Shown here one piece after another: positions 11,701 to 20,624 of a stretch of 64,000 nt of DNA. Both the position numbers and the translations under genes were made by a program. The notes beneath the pieces were generated by a model. The model was not told the origin of the DNA and did not search any database. It was given only the letters and a program-made list of their open reading frames with translations. Source of the stretch: Phytophthora quininea (lineage: Eukaryota; Oomycota; Peronosporomycetes; Peronosporales; Peronosporaceae); assembly GCA_011947345.1 (NCBI GenBank), contig JAAVTG010000649.1:1-64000 (forward strand), given 5' to 3'. How positions within the stretch are numbered: the stretch's first letter is position 1; every line of letters starts with the position of its first letter.

Positions 11701-12159
11701 TACGTCGAGAAGTACAAGCAGTTAGCGGTGCGGCGTCCGGACGCTGTGCCAACGCCGGTCAGGACGATCGCGTCGTTGTTGGATTCCCTCGAAGACCGCA
11801 TCGCTGCGGCCAGCAAGAGGCAAGTGGTGAAGGCGAAGCACCCTCAGATTATCCAGGAGGGGTCTCGATTGTGTCGATTGCTCGGTGCCGGTCGCGTAAC
11901 GTCCTGCAAGAGCGCCAAGGACCGCACGGGTATGTCGGTGACACTGGAGCAGGTTCGGTTACTGAGCGAAAACCACGGCCTGCCGGAGGAGTTTGCGGTG
12001 CGCACCGTCTCAACCATGCGCAGCAACGGCGTGCGGCTCGAGAACGCGCTCAAGAACACGGGCAAGCGCCAGTACGCCTTCAACGCGTTGCAGCGCTCGC
12101 TGCTGCCCGACGAGTACAAGTGTCCCGAGGGCACTTACGGCCGGGGCAATGTGAGCTAG
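5702..12159 (+). CDS. Seven-transmembrane receptor fused to inositol polyphosphate 4-phosphatase (GPCR-INPP bigram)
   Basis: I read 5702-12159 as one locus. It begins with a secretion signal (MYAAALLLLLASASTLPA) ending at a GT donor at 5769. The exon pattern between 5769 and about 5930 is unresolved. A large Ser/Gly/Val-rich ectodomain follows, with octapeptide repeats at about 6210-6760 and a Cys-containing globular part at about 7140-8460. Seven hydrophobic segments lie at about 8480-9350; the last is AVVWYIFCVWLPTLVPPIGF. Next come a C2-like region and an INPP4-type phosphatase (9865-12159) with the CKSAKDRT signature: catalytic Cys codon 11905, Arg codon 11923, C-x5-R. INPP4 enzymes remove the 4-phosphate of PtdIns(3,4)P2. 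GPCRs fused to signalling enzymes are known in oomycetes. Frame breaks at about 8505-8509 (a T run), 8710-8745, 9476-9480 (an AAA run) and 9830-9865 split it; I judge these to be indel errors. Ligand unknown. Confidence 0.85.
6210..6760 (+). repeat. Degenerate 24-bp tandem repeats encoding octapeptides in the receptor ectodomain
   Basis: Within the ectodomain, units of about eight residues with consensus G-x-x-V-S-V-G-S recur back to back, for example GIDVSAGS, AGVSVGSK, GAEVTVGS and GVDVSVGS. Early units are almost perfectly phased at 24 nt. Later units drift and gain inserts such as SHHYEVTA. Alternating Val and Gly/Ser suggest short beta strands. The antisense strand is also open here because of the periodicity, but has no independent support. 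Confidence 0.8.
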
Positions 12160-12410
12160 ACTCACGTACTGGGACACAGCTTCAGGCTGACATTTTTGTC
12201 GATAAACTCCTGTTAACTTTTGTCAGTTTTGCACTCGTGTGTTGTGGTAATGCCAAATTCTCTTGAATATGTATGCGCCGCAGTCGGCTTTTGTATCAAA
12301 ACTTCTGCGTTATCTTCTGCGTTTGGCGCAGACGAAATCACAAGTCGGCTGGTGGCTTTCCGATACAACTGCTGCTATTCCCGGCGACTGCCCGGCCTCT
12401 TTGTGAATTT

Positions 12411-12429
12411 GTCTGCGTCTGACGCAGAC
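12411..12429. repeat. 19-bp palindrome in Crypton copy 1
   Basis: GTCTGCGTC and GACGCAGAC are exact reverse complements separated by one base. A second, weaker inversion (TCTGCG, five bases, CGCAGA) lies at 12316-12332. The half-site ACGCAGACAAA recurs near the other element end (14901-14911). A recombinase-binding site is possible; that role is inference. Confidence 0.6.
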
Positions 12430-12535
12430 AAAACTACCGCTACCTACACAAGTCAACACCATACTTGTTAGCGTGTTGTAGTCCACGACGAGTGTTGCTG
12501 ACAAGAAGACGAAGGTAGGAGGTAAATCAAAGCAC

Positions 12536-14824
12536 TCAATGATTAGCAACTGTTTGCAGGCGTGGCATGCCGCTAGCTACACCTACACTAACGCTTGTTT
12601 GGCGACGATTGCGTCGTATTTCTTGCAGGGCTGTAGACCATTTGAGCAGACTCGTGCGGCGCTCTCGATGTTTGGCCGTAACAGCACTGATAGGAAGTTG
12701 AAGCAGGGCTATCATCAGCATATTGCGAGCCTCGGTGATGGTAGGCCGCTCGATCCAGCTAGTCTTCGCGATTTTGCGTTGGATTTCCATCATCATGCAG
12801 CGATAATGGGACAATCGCTTGCGCTTTTGCTGTTAGATAGATCTTGCCATTGTAAAAATCGGTACGGACCAAAGCGTTGATTCGGGTCTCCGCAGCACCA
12901 GTGCTCCCAAGCGCACTCCAAGGTCATGCTTGGGATCTCGAAGTCGGCTGGCACGCGAGTAAGACTCGAATTGTTCAGATTCAGACTCGTGACTAAGGAC
13001 GCATTAGGATCAGCATTTTGCCGATCATTGGAGTGGTCGGGTTGTTGTTGTTCCTGGTGATTGACATGTTCTTGCGGCAACGAGACTCCTTGAACGTGCT
13101 GTATTAGCGCGGTGATCCCAGTGTTACGAAGTGTGCGGGATATACTAGCATCCAGCTTTGCAGGCGAAATTGAGCCGTGATAAACCGCCAGTTCTGTTTG
13201 CATCAAGGCAACGACAGTTGGGGCCAGCGCATTCACTGAAAGCGTCAATTTTTCTAATTGATCAGCTTGATGCTGCAGCGCCACCAACAAATGTACATGT
13301 GGAGGAACACCCGTGGGTCTAATCCGATCGGTCGGTGTAGCAATTCGACATTTTACCCGGGCTTTCAACCGATTTACAAGTCTCGTGTTTCCGAACAATG
13401 CATTTTGATACAGTGAGTGCTTGCCAGGAAGTGTTGCAGTAAAAAATTGTGATGATACACCAGCGATGCAAGAAAAAACTCCCGGCAGGAATCAAATGAC
13501 TCGGCATCTTTGGAAAACACAATTCAATACCTCGACGTATTTCATCGTCGCAATCCTCGAAAAAAGGAGGTAAATTAACAAAGCCGGCTTGCCCAAATGG
13601 TAAGCCCGCTGCATACCGACCCACAATTCTATCTCCAGCGGCTTCGTAGCGAATATATGTATTTTGTACTCCAGGAAGCGTCCATCCCGCTCGGATACAA
13701 ATCGCAGCAGCGGATGGACCGCCGTTTGAGCATGAGGAAACGTATGTAGCAGAACCTTTGCGAGCTGAATGGGTCCCAATCTCGTCAGGCATTAAGCCTT
13801 CACTCTCTAGCAAAACTTTCACGTCTCGTTCAACCATGATACGCTTTAATATCTTGGAGAATCGATTGTATTGGTTTTGACCAGGGAACAGCAACGAGTT
13901 TGACAAACCACATACCGCTGCGTACACTGCTAGCGACAGCACAGGGCAAATTTCCGGCATGAACGGATTGGAATATACATGCCGAGCGTCTCGAGGTCGC
14001 GTCCCTTCCTGATCATTTTTCATGTGACCAAATACAATAGCAATAGGGTCACCATCCCACCTCATGTGGCCAGCGTGAATTCCAACAGTACTGCCAGCTC
14101 GACACATTAAATTCCAGCTAATAAGTAGGAAAGTATGAGCGAATGTATACTCGTCGGTATGATGCTTCATCATTGCCAAGCACAACAATCTCAACACGGA
14201 AAATGACAACGGCTTCTTTCCTTCGGTAAGTTTCTGACCAGATGCGTGACTTCGACGAGCTACGGTGCGTTTCAAGCCTTTGAAGAACAGTGTTAAGTCA
14301 GCAGCAAAATCTTCGGGCATTGTGCGTCCATAGCCACGATATAAGTGAAATAGACTTGATCGCAAAGAATCGTACACTGACATTCCAGGTTTTCCACCTT
14401 TCTGGTTTCTCAACGACACGAGAAGTTGTTCAAAGTCCTCAGCACGATGCAAATCGTATGTAATGGGCGGTAGCAATGGGTTGCCAGTGATGATACGATA
14501 AATGCTGTCGCTTGACAGGGACACCACGTTTCCGTCGTTTTGCAGGTTACTAGTTGGCACCAAAGCAAGAAATGCATCGCTAAGCACATTTCGTTTGTTT
14601 TGATACAGCCACGACAAGTAGCGGCTGATTCCTCGCCAGTACATGTCCACTGTCTTTGCTGCGATAACATTGTTTTTCACTTCGTGCACTTGATCATCAA
14701 GGTCGTCGCCAACGTGGTCGCAGGGTACTTCGTCGCCGCTGTCGTCATTCATTTCGCCATCACCTTGCTGCTCACCGTCGGAGCCGGGTACCAGGTCGCC
14801 GTGAACAGCACCGCTACAAGCCAT
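12536..14824 (-). CDS. Crypton tyrosine recombinase, copy 1 (frame broken)
   Basis: This is a tyrosine recombinase that should excise and integrate its own element. From the ATG at 14824, residues 1-60 are acidic. A core-binding domain spans about 60-225. The catalytic domain has Arg242 (NLMCRAGS), Lys269 (GHMKND), His352 and Arg355 (THSARKGSAT), and the nucleophile Tyr390 (GVQNTYIRYE). The full R-K-H-R-Y set is present. A C-terminal extension follows (RPTGVPPHVHLLV, VPADFEIPSMT, then basic RKRLSHYRC) and is shared with the related element at 59845. The frame breaks at an A run near 13473-13478 (present in both copies) and at a T run near 12826-12829 (this copy only). With those bridged the protein would be roughly 760 residues. 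The resemblance is to stramenopile Cryptons. Confidence 0.8.
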
Positions 14825-15080
14825 GGGCGGCGCTTCTTCTGTTTGATCTTCAAAAGTCGTCGACCGTCAAAGTCCACTCAATTAAGTACGAGCAGAACAA
14901 ACGCAGACAAATTCTCGCTACATATAATTCTCTTGAATATGTATGCGCCGCAGTCGGCTTTTGTATCAAAACTTCTGCGTTATCTTCTGCGTTTGGCGCA
15001 GACGAAATCACAAGTCGGCTGGTGGCTTTCCGATACAACTGCTGCTATTCCCGGCGACTGCCCGGCCTCTTTGTGAATTT

Positions 15081-15099
15081 GTCTGCGTCTGACGCAGAC
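15081..15099. repeat. 19-bp palindrome in Crypton copy 2
   Basis: Identical to the inverted repeat at 12411-12429 (nine-base arms, one-base centre). It is conserved between the copies in the non-coding low-coordinate end of the element. Confidence 0.6.
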
Positions 15100-15206
15100 A
15101 AAAACTACCGCTACCTACACAAGTCAACACCATACTTGTTAGCGTGTTGTAGTCCACGACGAGTGTTGCTGACAAGAAGACGAAGGTAGGAGGTAAATCA
15201 AAGCAC

Positions 15207-17494
15207 TCAATGATTAGCAACTGTTTGCAGGCGTGGCATGCCGCTAGCTACACCTACACTAACGCTTGTTTGGCGACGATTGCGTCGTATTTCTTGCAGG
15301 GCTGTAGACCATTTGAGCAGACTCGTGCGGCGCTCTCGATGTTTGGCCGTAACAGCACTGATAGGAAGTTGAAGCAGGGCTATCATCAGCATATTGCGAG
15401 CCTCGGTGATGGTAGGCCGCTCGATCCAGCTAGTCTTCGCGATTTTGCGTTGGATTTCCATCATCATGCAGCGATAATGGGACAATCGCTTGCGCTTTTT
15501 GCTGTTAGATAGATCTTGCCATTGTAAAAATCGGTACGGACCAAAGCGTTGATTCGGGTCTCCGCAGCACCAGTGCTCCCAAGCGCACTCCAGGTCATGC
15601 TTGGGATCTCGAAGTCGGCTGGCACGCGAGTAAGACTCGAATTGTTCAGATTCAGACTCGTGACTAAGGACGCATTAGGATCAGCATTTTGCCGATCATT
15701 GGAGTGGTCGGGTTGTTGTTGTTCCTGGTGATTGACATGTTCTTGCGGCAACGAGACTCCTTGAACGTGCTGTATTAGCGCGGTGATCCCAGTGTTACGA
15801 AGTGTGCGGGATATACTAGCATCCAGCTTTGCAGGCGAAATTGAGCCGTGATAAACCGCCAGTTCTGTTTGCATCAAGGCAACGACAGTTGGGGCCAGCG
15901 CATTCACTGAAAGCGTCAATTTTTCTAATTGATCAGCTTGATGCTGCAGCGCCACCAACAAATGTACATGTGGAGGAACACCCGTGGGTCTAATCCGATC
16001 GGTCGGTGTAGCAATTCGACATTTTACCCGGGCTTTCAACCGATTTACAAGTCTCGTGTTTCCGAACAATGCATTTTGATACAGTGAGTGCTTGCCAGGA
16101 AGTGTTGCAGTAAAAAATTGTGATGATACACCAGCGATGCAAGAAAAAACTCCCGGCAGGAATCAAATGACTCGGCATCTTTGGAAAACACAATTCAATA
16201 CCTCGACGTATTTCATCGTCGCAATCCTCGAAAAAGGAGGTAAATTAACAAAGCCGGCTTGCCCAAATGGTAAGCCCGCTGCATACCGACCCACAATTCT
16301 ATCTCCAGCGGCTTCGTAGCGAATATATGTATTTTGTACTCCAGGAAGCGTCCATCCCGCTCGGATACAAATCGCAGCAGCGGATGGACCGCCGTTTGAG
16401 CATGAGGAAACGTATGTAGCAGAACCTTTGCGAGCTGAATGGGTCCCAATCTCGTCAGGCATTAAGCCTTCACTCTCTAGCAAAACTTTCACGTCTCGTT
16501 CAACCATGATACGCTTTAATATCTTGGAGAATCGATTGTATTGGTTTTGACCAGGGAACAGCAACGAGTTTGACAAACCACATACCGCTGCGTACACTGC
16601 TAGCGACAGCACAGGGCAAATTTCCGGCATGAACGGATTGGAATATACATGCCGAGCGTCTCGAGGTCGCGTCCCTTCCTGATCATTTTTCATGTGACCA
16701 AATACAATAGCAATAGGGTCACCATCCCACCTCATGTGGCCAGCGTGAATTCCAACAGTACTGCCAGCTCGACACATTAAATTCCAGCTAATAAGTAGGA
16801 AAGTATGAGCGAATGTATACTCGTCGGTATGATGCTTCATCATTGCCAAGCACAACAATCTCAACACGGAAAATGACAACGGCTTCTTTCCTTCGGTAAG
16901 TTTCTGACCAGATGCGTGACTTCGACGAGCTACGGTGCGTTTCAAGCCTTTGAAGAACAGTGTTAAGTCAGCAGCAAAATCTTCGGGCATTGTGCGTCCA
17001 TAGCCACGATATAAGTGAAATAGACTTGATCGCAAAGAATCGTACACTGACATTCCAGGTTTTCCACCTTTCTGGTTTCTCAACGACACGAGAAGTTGTT
17101 CAAAGTCCTCAGCACGATGCAAATCGTATGTAATGGGCGGTAGCAATGGGTTGCCAGTGATGATACGATAAATGCTGTCGCTTGACAGGGACACCACGTT
17201 TCCGTCGTTTTGCAGGTTACTAGTTGGCACCAAAGCAAGAAATGCATCGCTAAGCACATTTCGTTTGTTTTGATACAGCCACGACAAGTAGCGGCTGATT
17301 CCTCGCCAGTACATGTCCACTGTCTTTGCTGCGATAACATTGTTTTTCACTTCGTGCACTTGATCATCAAGGTCGTCGCCAACGTGGTCGCAGGGTACTT
17401 CGTCGCCGCTGTCGTCATTCATTTCGCCATCACCTTGCTGCTCACCGTCGGAGCCGGGTACCAGGTCGCCGTGAACAGCACCGCTACAAGCCAT
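15207..17494 (-). CDS. Crypton tyrosine recombinase, copy 2 (frame broken)
   Basis: The product matches copy 1 from the methionine at 17494 through the catalytic Tyr and the motif FVNLPPF. It then shifts frame where this copy has five A instead of six (near 16231). It also lacks one A near 15593, which scrambles the segment after FEIPSMT. In contrast, its T run near 15496 keeps the basic C-terminal helix (KKRKRLSHYRC) in frame where copy 1 does not. Each copy thus retains frame where the other loses it. This argues for random run-length errors on one intact parent gene rather than independent decay. Catalytic residues are as in copy 1. Confidence 0.8.
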
Positions 17495-17688
17495 GGGCGG
17501 CGCTTCTTCTGTTTGATCTTCAAAAGTCGTCGACCGTCAAAGTCCACTCAATTAAGTACGAGCAGAACAAACGCAGACAAATTCTCGCTACATATAAGTA
17601 TTTGAAGTTGCTTCGTTGGCTTCGCACGGCCACATGTTGGTTTTGGAGTTAAACCCCTTTACCCCCGCTATCCGGGACGCGACGTTTT

Positions 17689-17706
17689 GATGTTACACAC
17701 AAGGTT
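17689..17706. repeat. Left inverted repeat of the pogo-like element
   Basis: GATGTTACACACAAGGTT, paired with 19227-19244 in inverted orientation, 16 of 18 bases. Confidence 0.6.
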
Positions 17707-17781
17707 TTTCTCTCGAGTATGGGAAGATGATAAAACCTTGTTCGACAAAAGATTGTTACACAAAATATATTGACCAATCAT

Positions 17782-19165
17782 CTATAAGCCTGCCTTCTCC
17801 CAAGCCGACAAGATGGTCGTGGTGCTGATCGAGTCCCAAGCACTTATCACCCGCGTTGCGATCTCCTTTCTTTTGTCAGCTGCTGGCAAATTCATCCGCG
17901 CTAAAAGGCGTTCCCGTAGAGGTAGACTAGGATTGCTCTGCATGGCCTCAATTTCGGCTTTTAATGCCAGCGTGCGTAGTCTTTCCTTGAATGGGCCCAT
18001 GATGCCGACATCTAACGGTTGCAGCACGGATGTCGTATACTTGGGCAGCGGGACAACCTCCGTGCCGTATTCTGCCAGTGCTGCTACTGAATCGTCGGAA
18101 GCGTGGCATTTTAAATTGTCCAGGTAGAGAGGCAAAGCACCAGGGTATTCTTCAGCAATGAAATCGCCCCACAACCGTTCCATAAATGGCTCATACCATG
18201 TAGCCTTGTTCATCCACGACTTTGCCTGCACGGCATACACAGCGCCGGAAGGCAGCGTCTTACACTCCTTTTCCACGCTACCTCTGGGGGTCGCCTTAAC
18301 AATAATGAGGGCCGAAGTTTTTGTCCGCTGGCTGACACGACTAGCAGCGCGGTGACTCGGTAGGAGTGGCTGCGTCCGCAGACTTTAGCCGATTTCTTAC
18401 GTCCTTTCTCAGCGATGATGAGACCAGCGATGTCATCAAAATATACGCCGGTCGCGTCGGCGTTAAATATAGCATCAGGGGGTATGCGGCTCGAACGGCA
18501 GCGCCGGTTTCAGCAGCAAAAAGCTGCTGCTGCTCGCTTAACTGCTCGGATGACAAAATGCTTTTCGTCGGACGGCGGAAGGAGAAACCACAGCGAGCTA
18601 CCAAACGCTGCACAAGCCGCTGCAAGCAGGAAATCTGTCTGGTTGATAGATATTTTGCAGTCCACTCACCAAAATCCTCGCGTAAAAATGTAATTACATG
18701 GCTAGTTTTCCGGCGGAAATCTGCATGGCGCATCTCCTTCACCCACTGGATAACGGCATCGCTATCCGGAAAAGATTCACGTCGCCTTTGGCCTCCTAGC
18801 GTCACCTTGCTTTTCTTGTTTTCGGCTTCACAGGCCGCTTGAAGTTTCACTCGCTGCTTCTTCCAGAGATGTATGCTCTGTGAATGGGTCACGTTGTTGT
18901 CTCGCGCGATGGATACAACACTATCATCGCTTGCTAGTTGACGCACAACGTCCAGTTTGAACGCGTTCGTGTACACGCGACGTCGCCCGCCGGTTTTTGG
19001 CCGTGTCAATTGAGGGTCAGGCCCGGATTCGGGCTCGTTCTCGTCGCTGGAAGGCGATTTAGAGGCAAAGCAGCTGTCATCTTCAATGTGCCAGGCAAGC
19101 AAACGAGCAGCGAAGTCTTCCTCCATTGCTGTCGGGTTCAGGAATGCCAGCAGCTCGCCATCCAT
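17782..19165 (-). CDS. pogo/Tigger/Jerky-like DDD transposase (two frameshifts)
   Basis: This is a cut-and-paste transposase of the Tc1/mariner superfamily, pogo branch. From the methionine at 19165 there is an acidic leader, then a psq-type helix-turn-helix (YTNAFKLDVVRQLASDDSVV near residue 65), then a CENP-B-like second DNA-binding region. The DDE_1 catalytic domain follows. The first Asp is in FNADATGVYFDD (near 18455), the second in YLDNLKCH (near 18120), and the third in VLQPLDVG (near 18012), with 35 residues between the last two. The reading frame slips at a C run near 18475-18480 and again near 18315. In each case one added C restores family motifs, so I treat both as errors. The gene then appears complete and the element possibly autonomous. 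Confidence 0.8.
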
Positions 19166-19226
19166 TTGACCTGCGAGGTGATTGGCTAAAAGTTCTGTAT
19201 GTTTTCAGCTTTGAGGTTAATCGATG

Positions 19227-19244
19227 AACCTCGCGTGTAACATC
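19227..19244. repeat. Right inverted repeat of the pogo-like element
   Basis: The reverse complement reads GATGTTACACGCGAGGTT. The two mismatches to the left end are both A to G. Confidence 0.6.
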
Positions 19245-19296
19245 TTTTCGTCTGTAATATCTATCTGTCGTAGCCTGTAGCTACACCCTTCCTACA

Positions 19297-19339
19297 GCAT
19301 CAGCAGGTTAATGCCGGAGACCACCGGCTATCCTGATGC
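19297..19339 (-). ncRNA. Nested hairpin just 3' of the Fanzor remnant (candidate guide-RNA scaffold)
   Basis: An outer stem GCATCAG / CTGATGC encloses an inner perfect stem GCCGG / CCGGC with an AGACCA loop. The structure lies 36-78 bases downstream of the Fanzor stop codon on the same strand. In TnpB and Fanzor loci the guide-RNA scaffold is encoded at this position. Only the hairpin is observed; transcription and guide function are inference. A second inversion, GTTCCGC-G-GCGGAAC, lies at 19379-19393 inside the end of the ORF. Confidence 0.3.
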
Positions 19340-19374
19340 CACCCGCGGGCAGACACAGGACACTTGAGGTTTGG

Positions 19375-20247
19375 CTACGTTCCGCGGCGGAACGCGATCG
19401 GTCGGGGATCTTGCAGCTTGTACTGCAGGAGAAGTAGCATGTTTCGAGACGCATTGTCGTCGCGGTTCACAGTAGTACCAAAACAACCATTGTTCGGACA
19501 ATGGAGTACACTGTAAGCTTTACGAGCCCGCCTCCTGCCGTCACGGCAGCGTTGCAGAGAGAACTGCTTGTTGAGCTCGGAGTGGCAGTTGGCATGGAGT
19601 TTGCTGGTTCTGAACTCGTCGATGGATTCGACTCTGCAGTAGCGCTTCAGCTCTGCCTCGAAGGCTTTGACTGGGCCTTTGGGGCGGCGTTTGATGCGGC
19701 CACCGAGATCGGTGTTGCTCCAATCACCAAAGCCAATCAGAGTTCTCGCACCAGCATGCGCAGTCAGCTGCAAACAAAGCGCGCGGAGTTTCTTCTTGGC
19801 AAAGATGTATCGTCGGAAGCATAGTTTGCGGAACGGTTTGCGTTGTTCAAAGCCGAGCAGCAGATCCAGTTTAGGAGTGACATATTCCACATACGTCTTG
19901 AGAGATTCGAGGGACGCTGTCTTCCGTGTTGACATTGCTGCAAACGACCTTGCCACCTCTGAATTGCTGTCGATCCAGCCTTTTATGGTTGTATTGCTTG
20001 CTGTATAGCGGGCGTCTTCGTAGAACTCACGACCAGAACATGACATCTTCTCCCCTTGCGTGTTTGTCGCGACGAAGAGATCTGGACGGCCGGGGTCAAG
20101 CCCCTACAGCTCATCGAAGTCGGAGAGCTGCGGAGCCAGGTGAGCACTGTCCTGTTTTGGTTTCTTGAGCGTGATACTAACACTGAGGCACAAGGCAGTG
20201 AGCTTCCAGGCTGATGGCTTCCACGGCGGCTGCCAAAGTATGGAACT
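19375..20247 (-). pseudogene. Fanzor (eukaryotic TnpB homologue) C-terminal remnant
   Basis: This is an RNA-guided nuclease of the Fanzor/TnpB group, truncated at the N-terminus. One minus-strand frame is open from 20247 except for a TAG at 20104-20106. The codons after the stop give the RuvC-I motif GLDPGRPDLFVA with its Asp. RuvC-II follows as SIDEFRTSKLHANC with its Glu, then CPNNGC and RuvC-III VNRDDNASRN with its Asp. The zinc ribbon has H-x2-C in place of the first C-x2-C. Fanzor proteins are normally over 450 residues; about 290 codons remain and the N-terminal WED/REC part is absent. The stop, plus the upstream TAA that ends the frame, points to a decayed copy. The nuclease core could still be read from the methionine at 20046, but that start omits the RuvC-I Asp. 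Confidence 0.7.
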
Positions 20248-20624
20248 TTATACTGGGATAGGAGAGAAGCGAATAGCCCAGACCAATCAAGGATTAATTG
20301 CGTGGTCGCTGTACCGGTACGTCGGTTCCATACCGGTTCAATACCGACATTACAAAGGGCAGATAGTGCGGCTGCGAAGCAGCCGCATTAGATGACTATG
20401 TCATCGCAGCCAAGCGACTTGTTCAAAAAGCAAAAGCCTATCCCAGCCATCGGGAAGCCCTAGTTTGATAGAGTTCGGAGCTAGAAGGTTTAAAAGTTTA
20501 GCGCGCTGTGATTGGCGGATTCGTTTTCTTGAAAACTTGGGCGCGAAAAACGCTCAAACGCCAAGAAGGACAAGAAGATAAACGGAGACCTCGCTGAGCC
20601 AACGCCAGAGAGACCATAGAGACG
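20248..20624. other. Intergenic stretch with hairpins, then promoter of the chromodomain gene
   Basis: A perfect nine-base-pair hairpin, TGCGGCTGC-GAA-GCAGCCGCA, spans 20367-20387. It is followed at once by GATGAC-TAT-GTCATC at 20391-20405. Upstream, CCGGT occurs repeatedly (20310-20340). These may mark an edge of the Fanzor-bearing element. A GATTGG (inverted CCAAT) at 20511-20516 lies in the likely promoter of the gene starting at 20625. No coding sequence recognised. Confidence 0.4.

Larger units (their letters stand above)
12257..14926 (-). mobile_element. Crypton transposon, copy 1 of a head-to-tail pair
   Basis: This is the first of two consecutive 2,670-bp units identical except in the length of four single-base runs. 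It carries one tyrosine-recombinase gene on the minus strand plus about 280 bp of non-coding DNA at its low-coordinate end, including the palindrome at 12411-12429. Limits are set by where similarity between the copies starts and stops. The 9-mer CAAATTCTC occurs at 12254-12262 and again at 14908-14916, close to both ends. No long inverted termini are visible. This agrees with Cryptons, which move by site-specific recombination and carry neither inverted repeats nor a DDE transposase. Confidence 0.85.
14927..17596 (-). mobile_element. Crypton transposon, copy 2 of a head-to-tail pair
   Basis: This is the second 2,670-bp unit, directly abutting copy 1 in the same orientation. Four differences from copy 1 were found by eye: five versus four A after GAC near 15100; five versus four T near 15496; CCAGG versus CCAAGG near 15593; five versus six A near 16231. 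All are run-length changes and they cancel, so both units have equal length. The right flank begins AGTATTTG after CATATA at 17591-17596. The palindrome of copy 1 recurs at 15081-15099. Confidence 0.85.
17689..19244 (-). mobile_element. pogo/Tigger-like DNA transposon with terminal inverted repeats
   Basis: An inverted repeat brackets the transposase gene. GATGTTACACACAAGGTT at 17689-17706 matches the reverse complement of 19227-19244 at 16 of 18 positions. Four more bases further out (GACG, separated by TTTT or AAAA) also agree, so the true ends may lie slightly outside. A TA target duplication could not be placed with confidence. The element sits between the Crypton pair and the Fanzor remnant. 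Confidence 0.6.
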
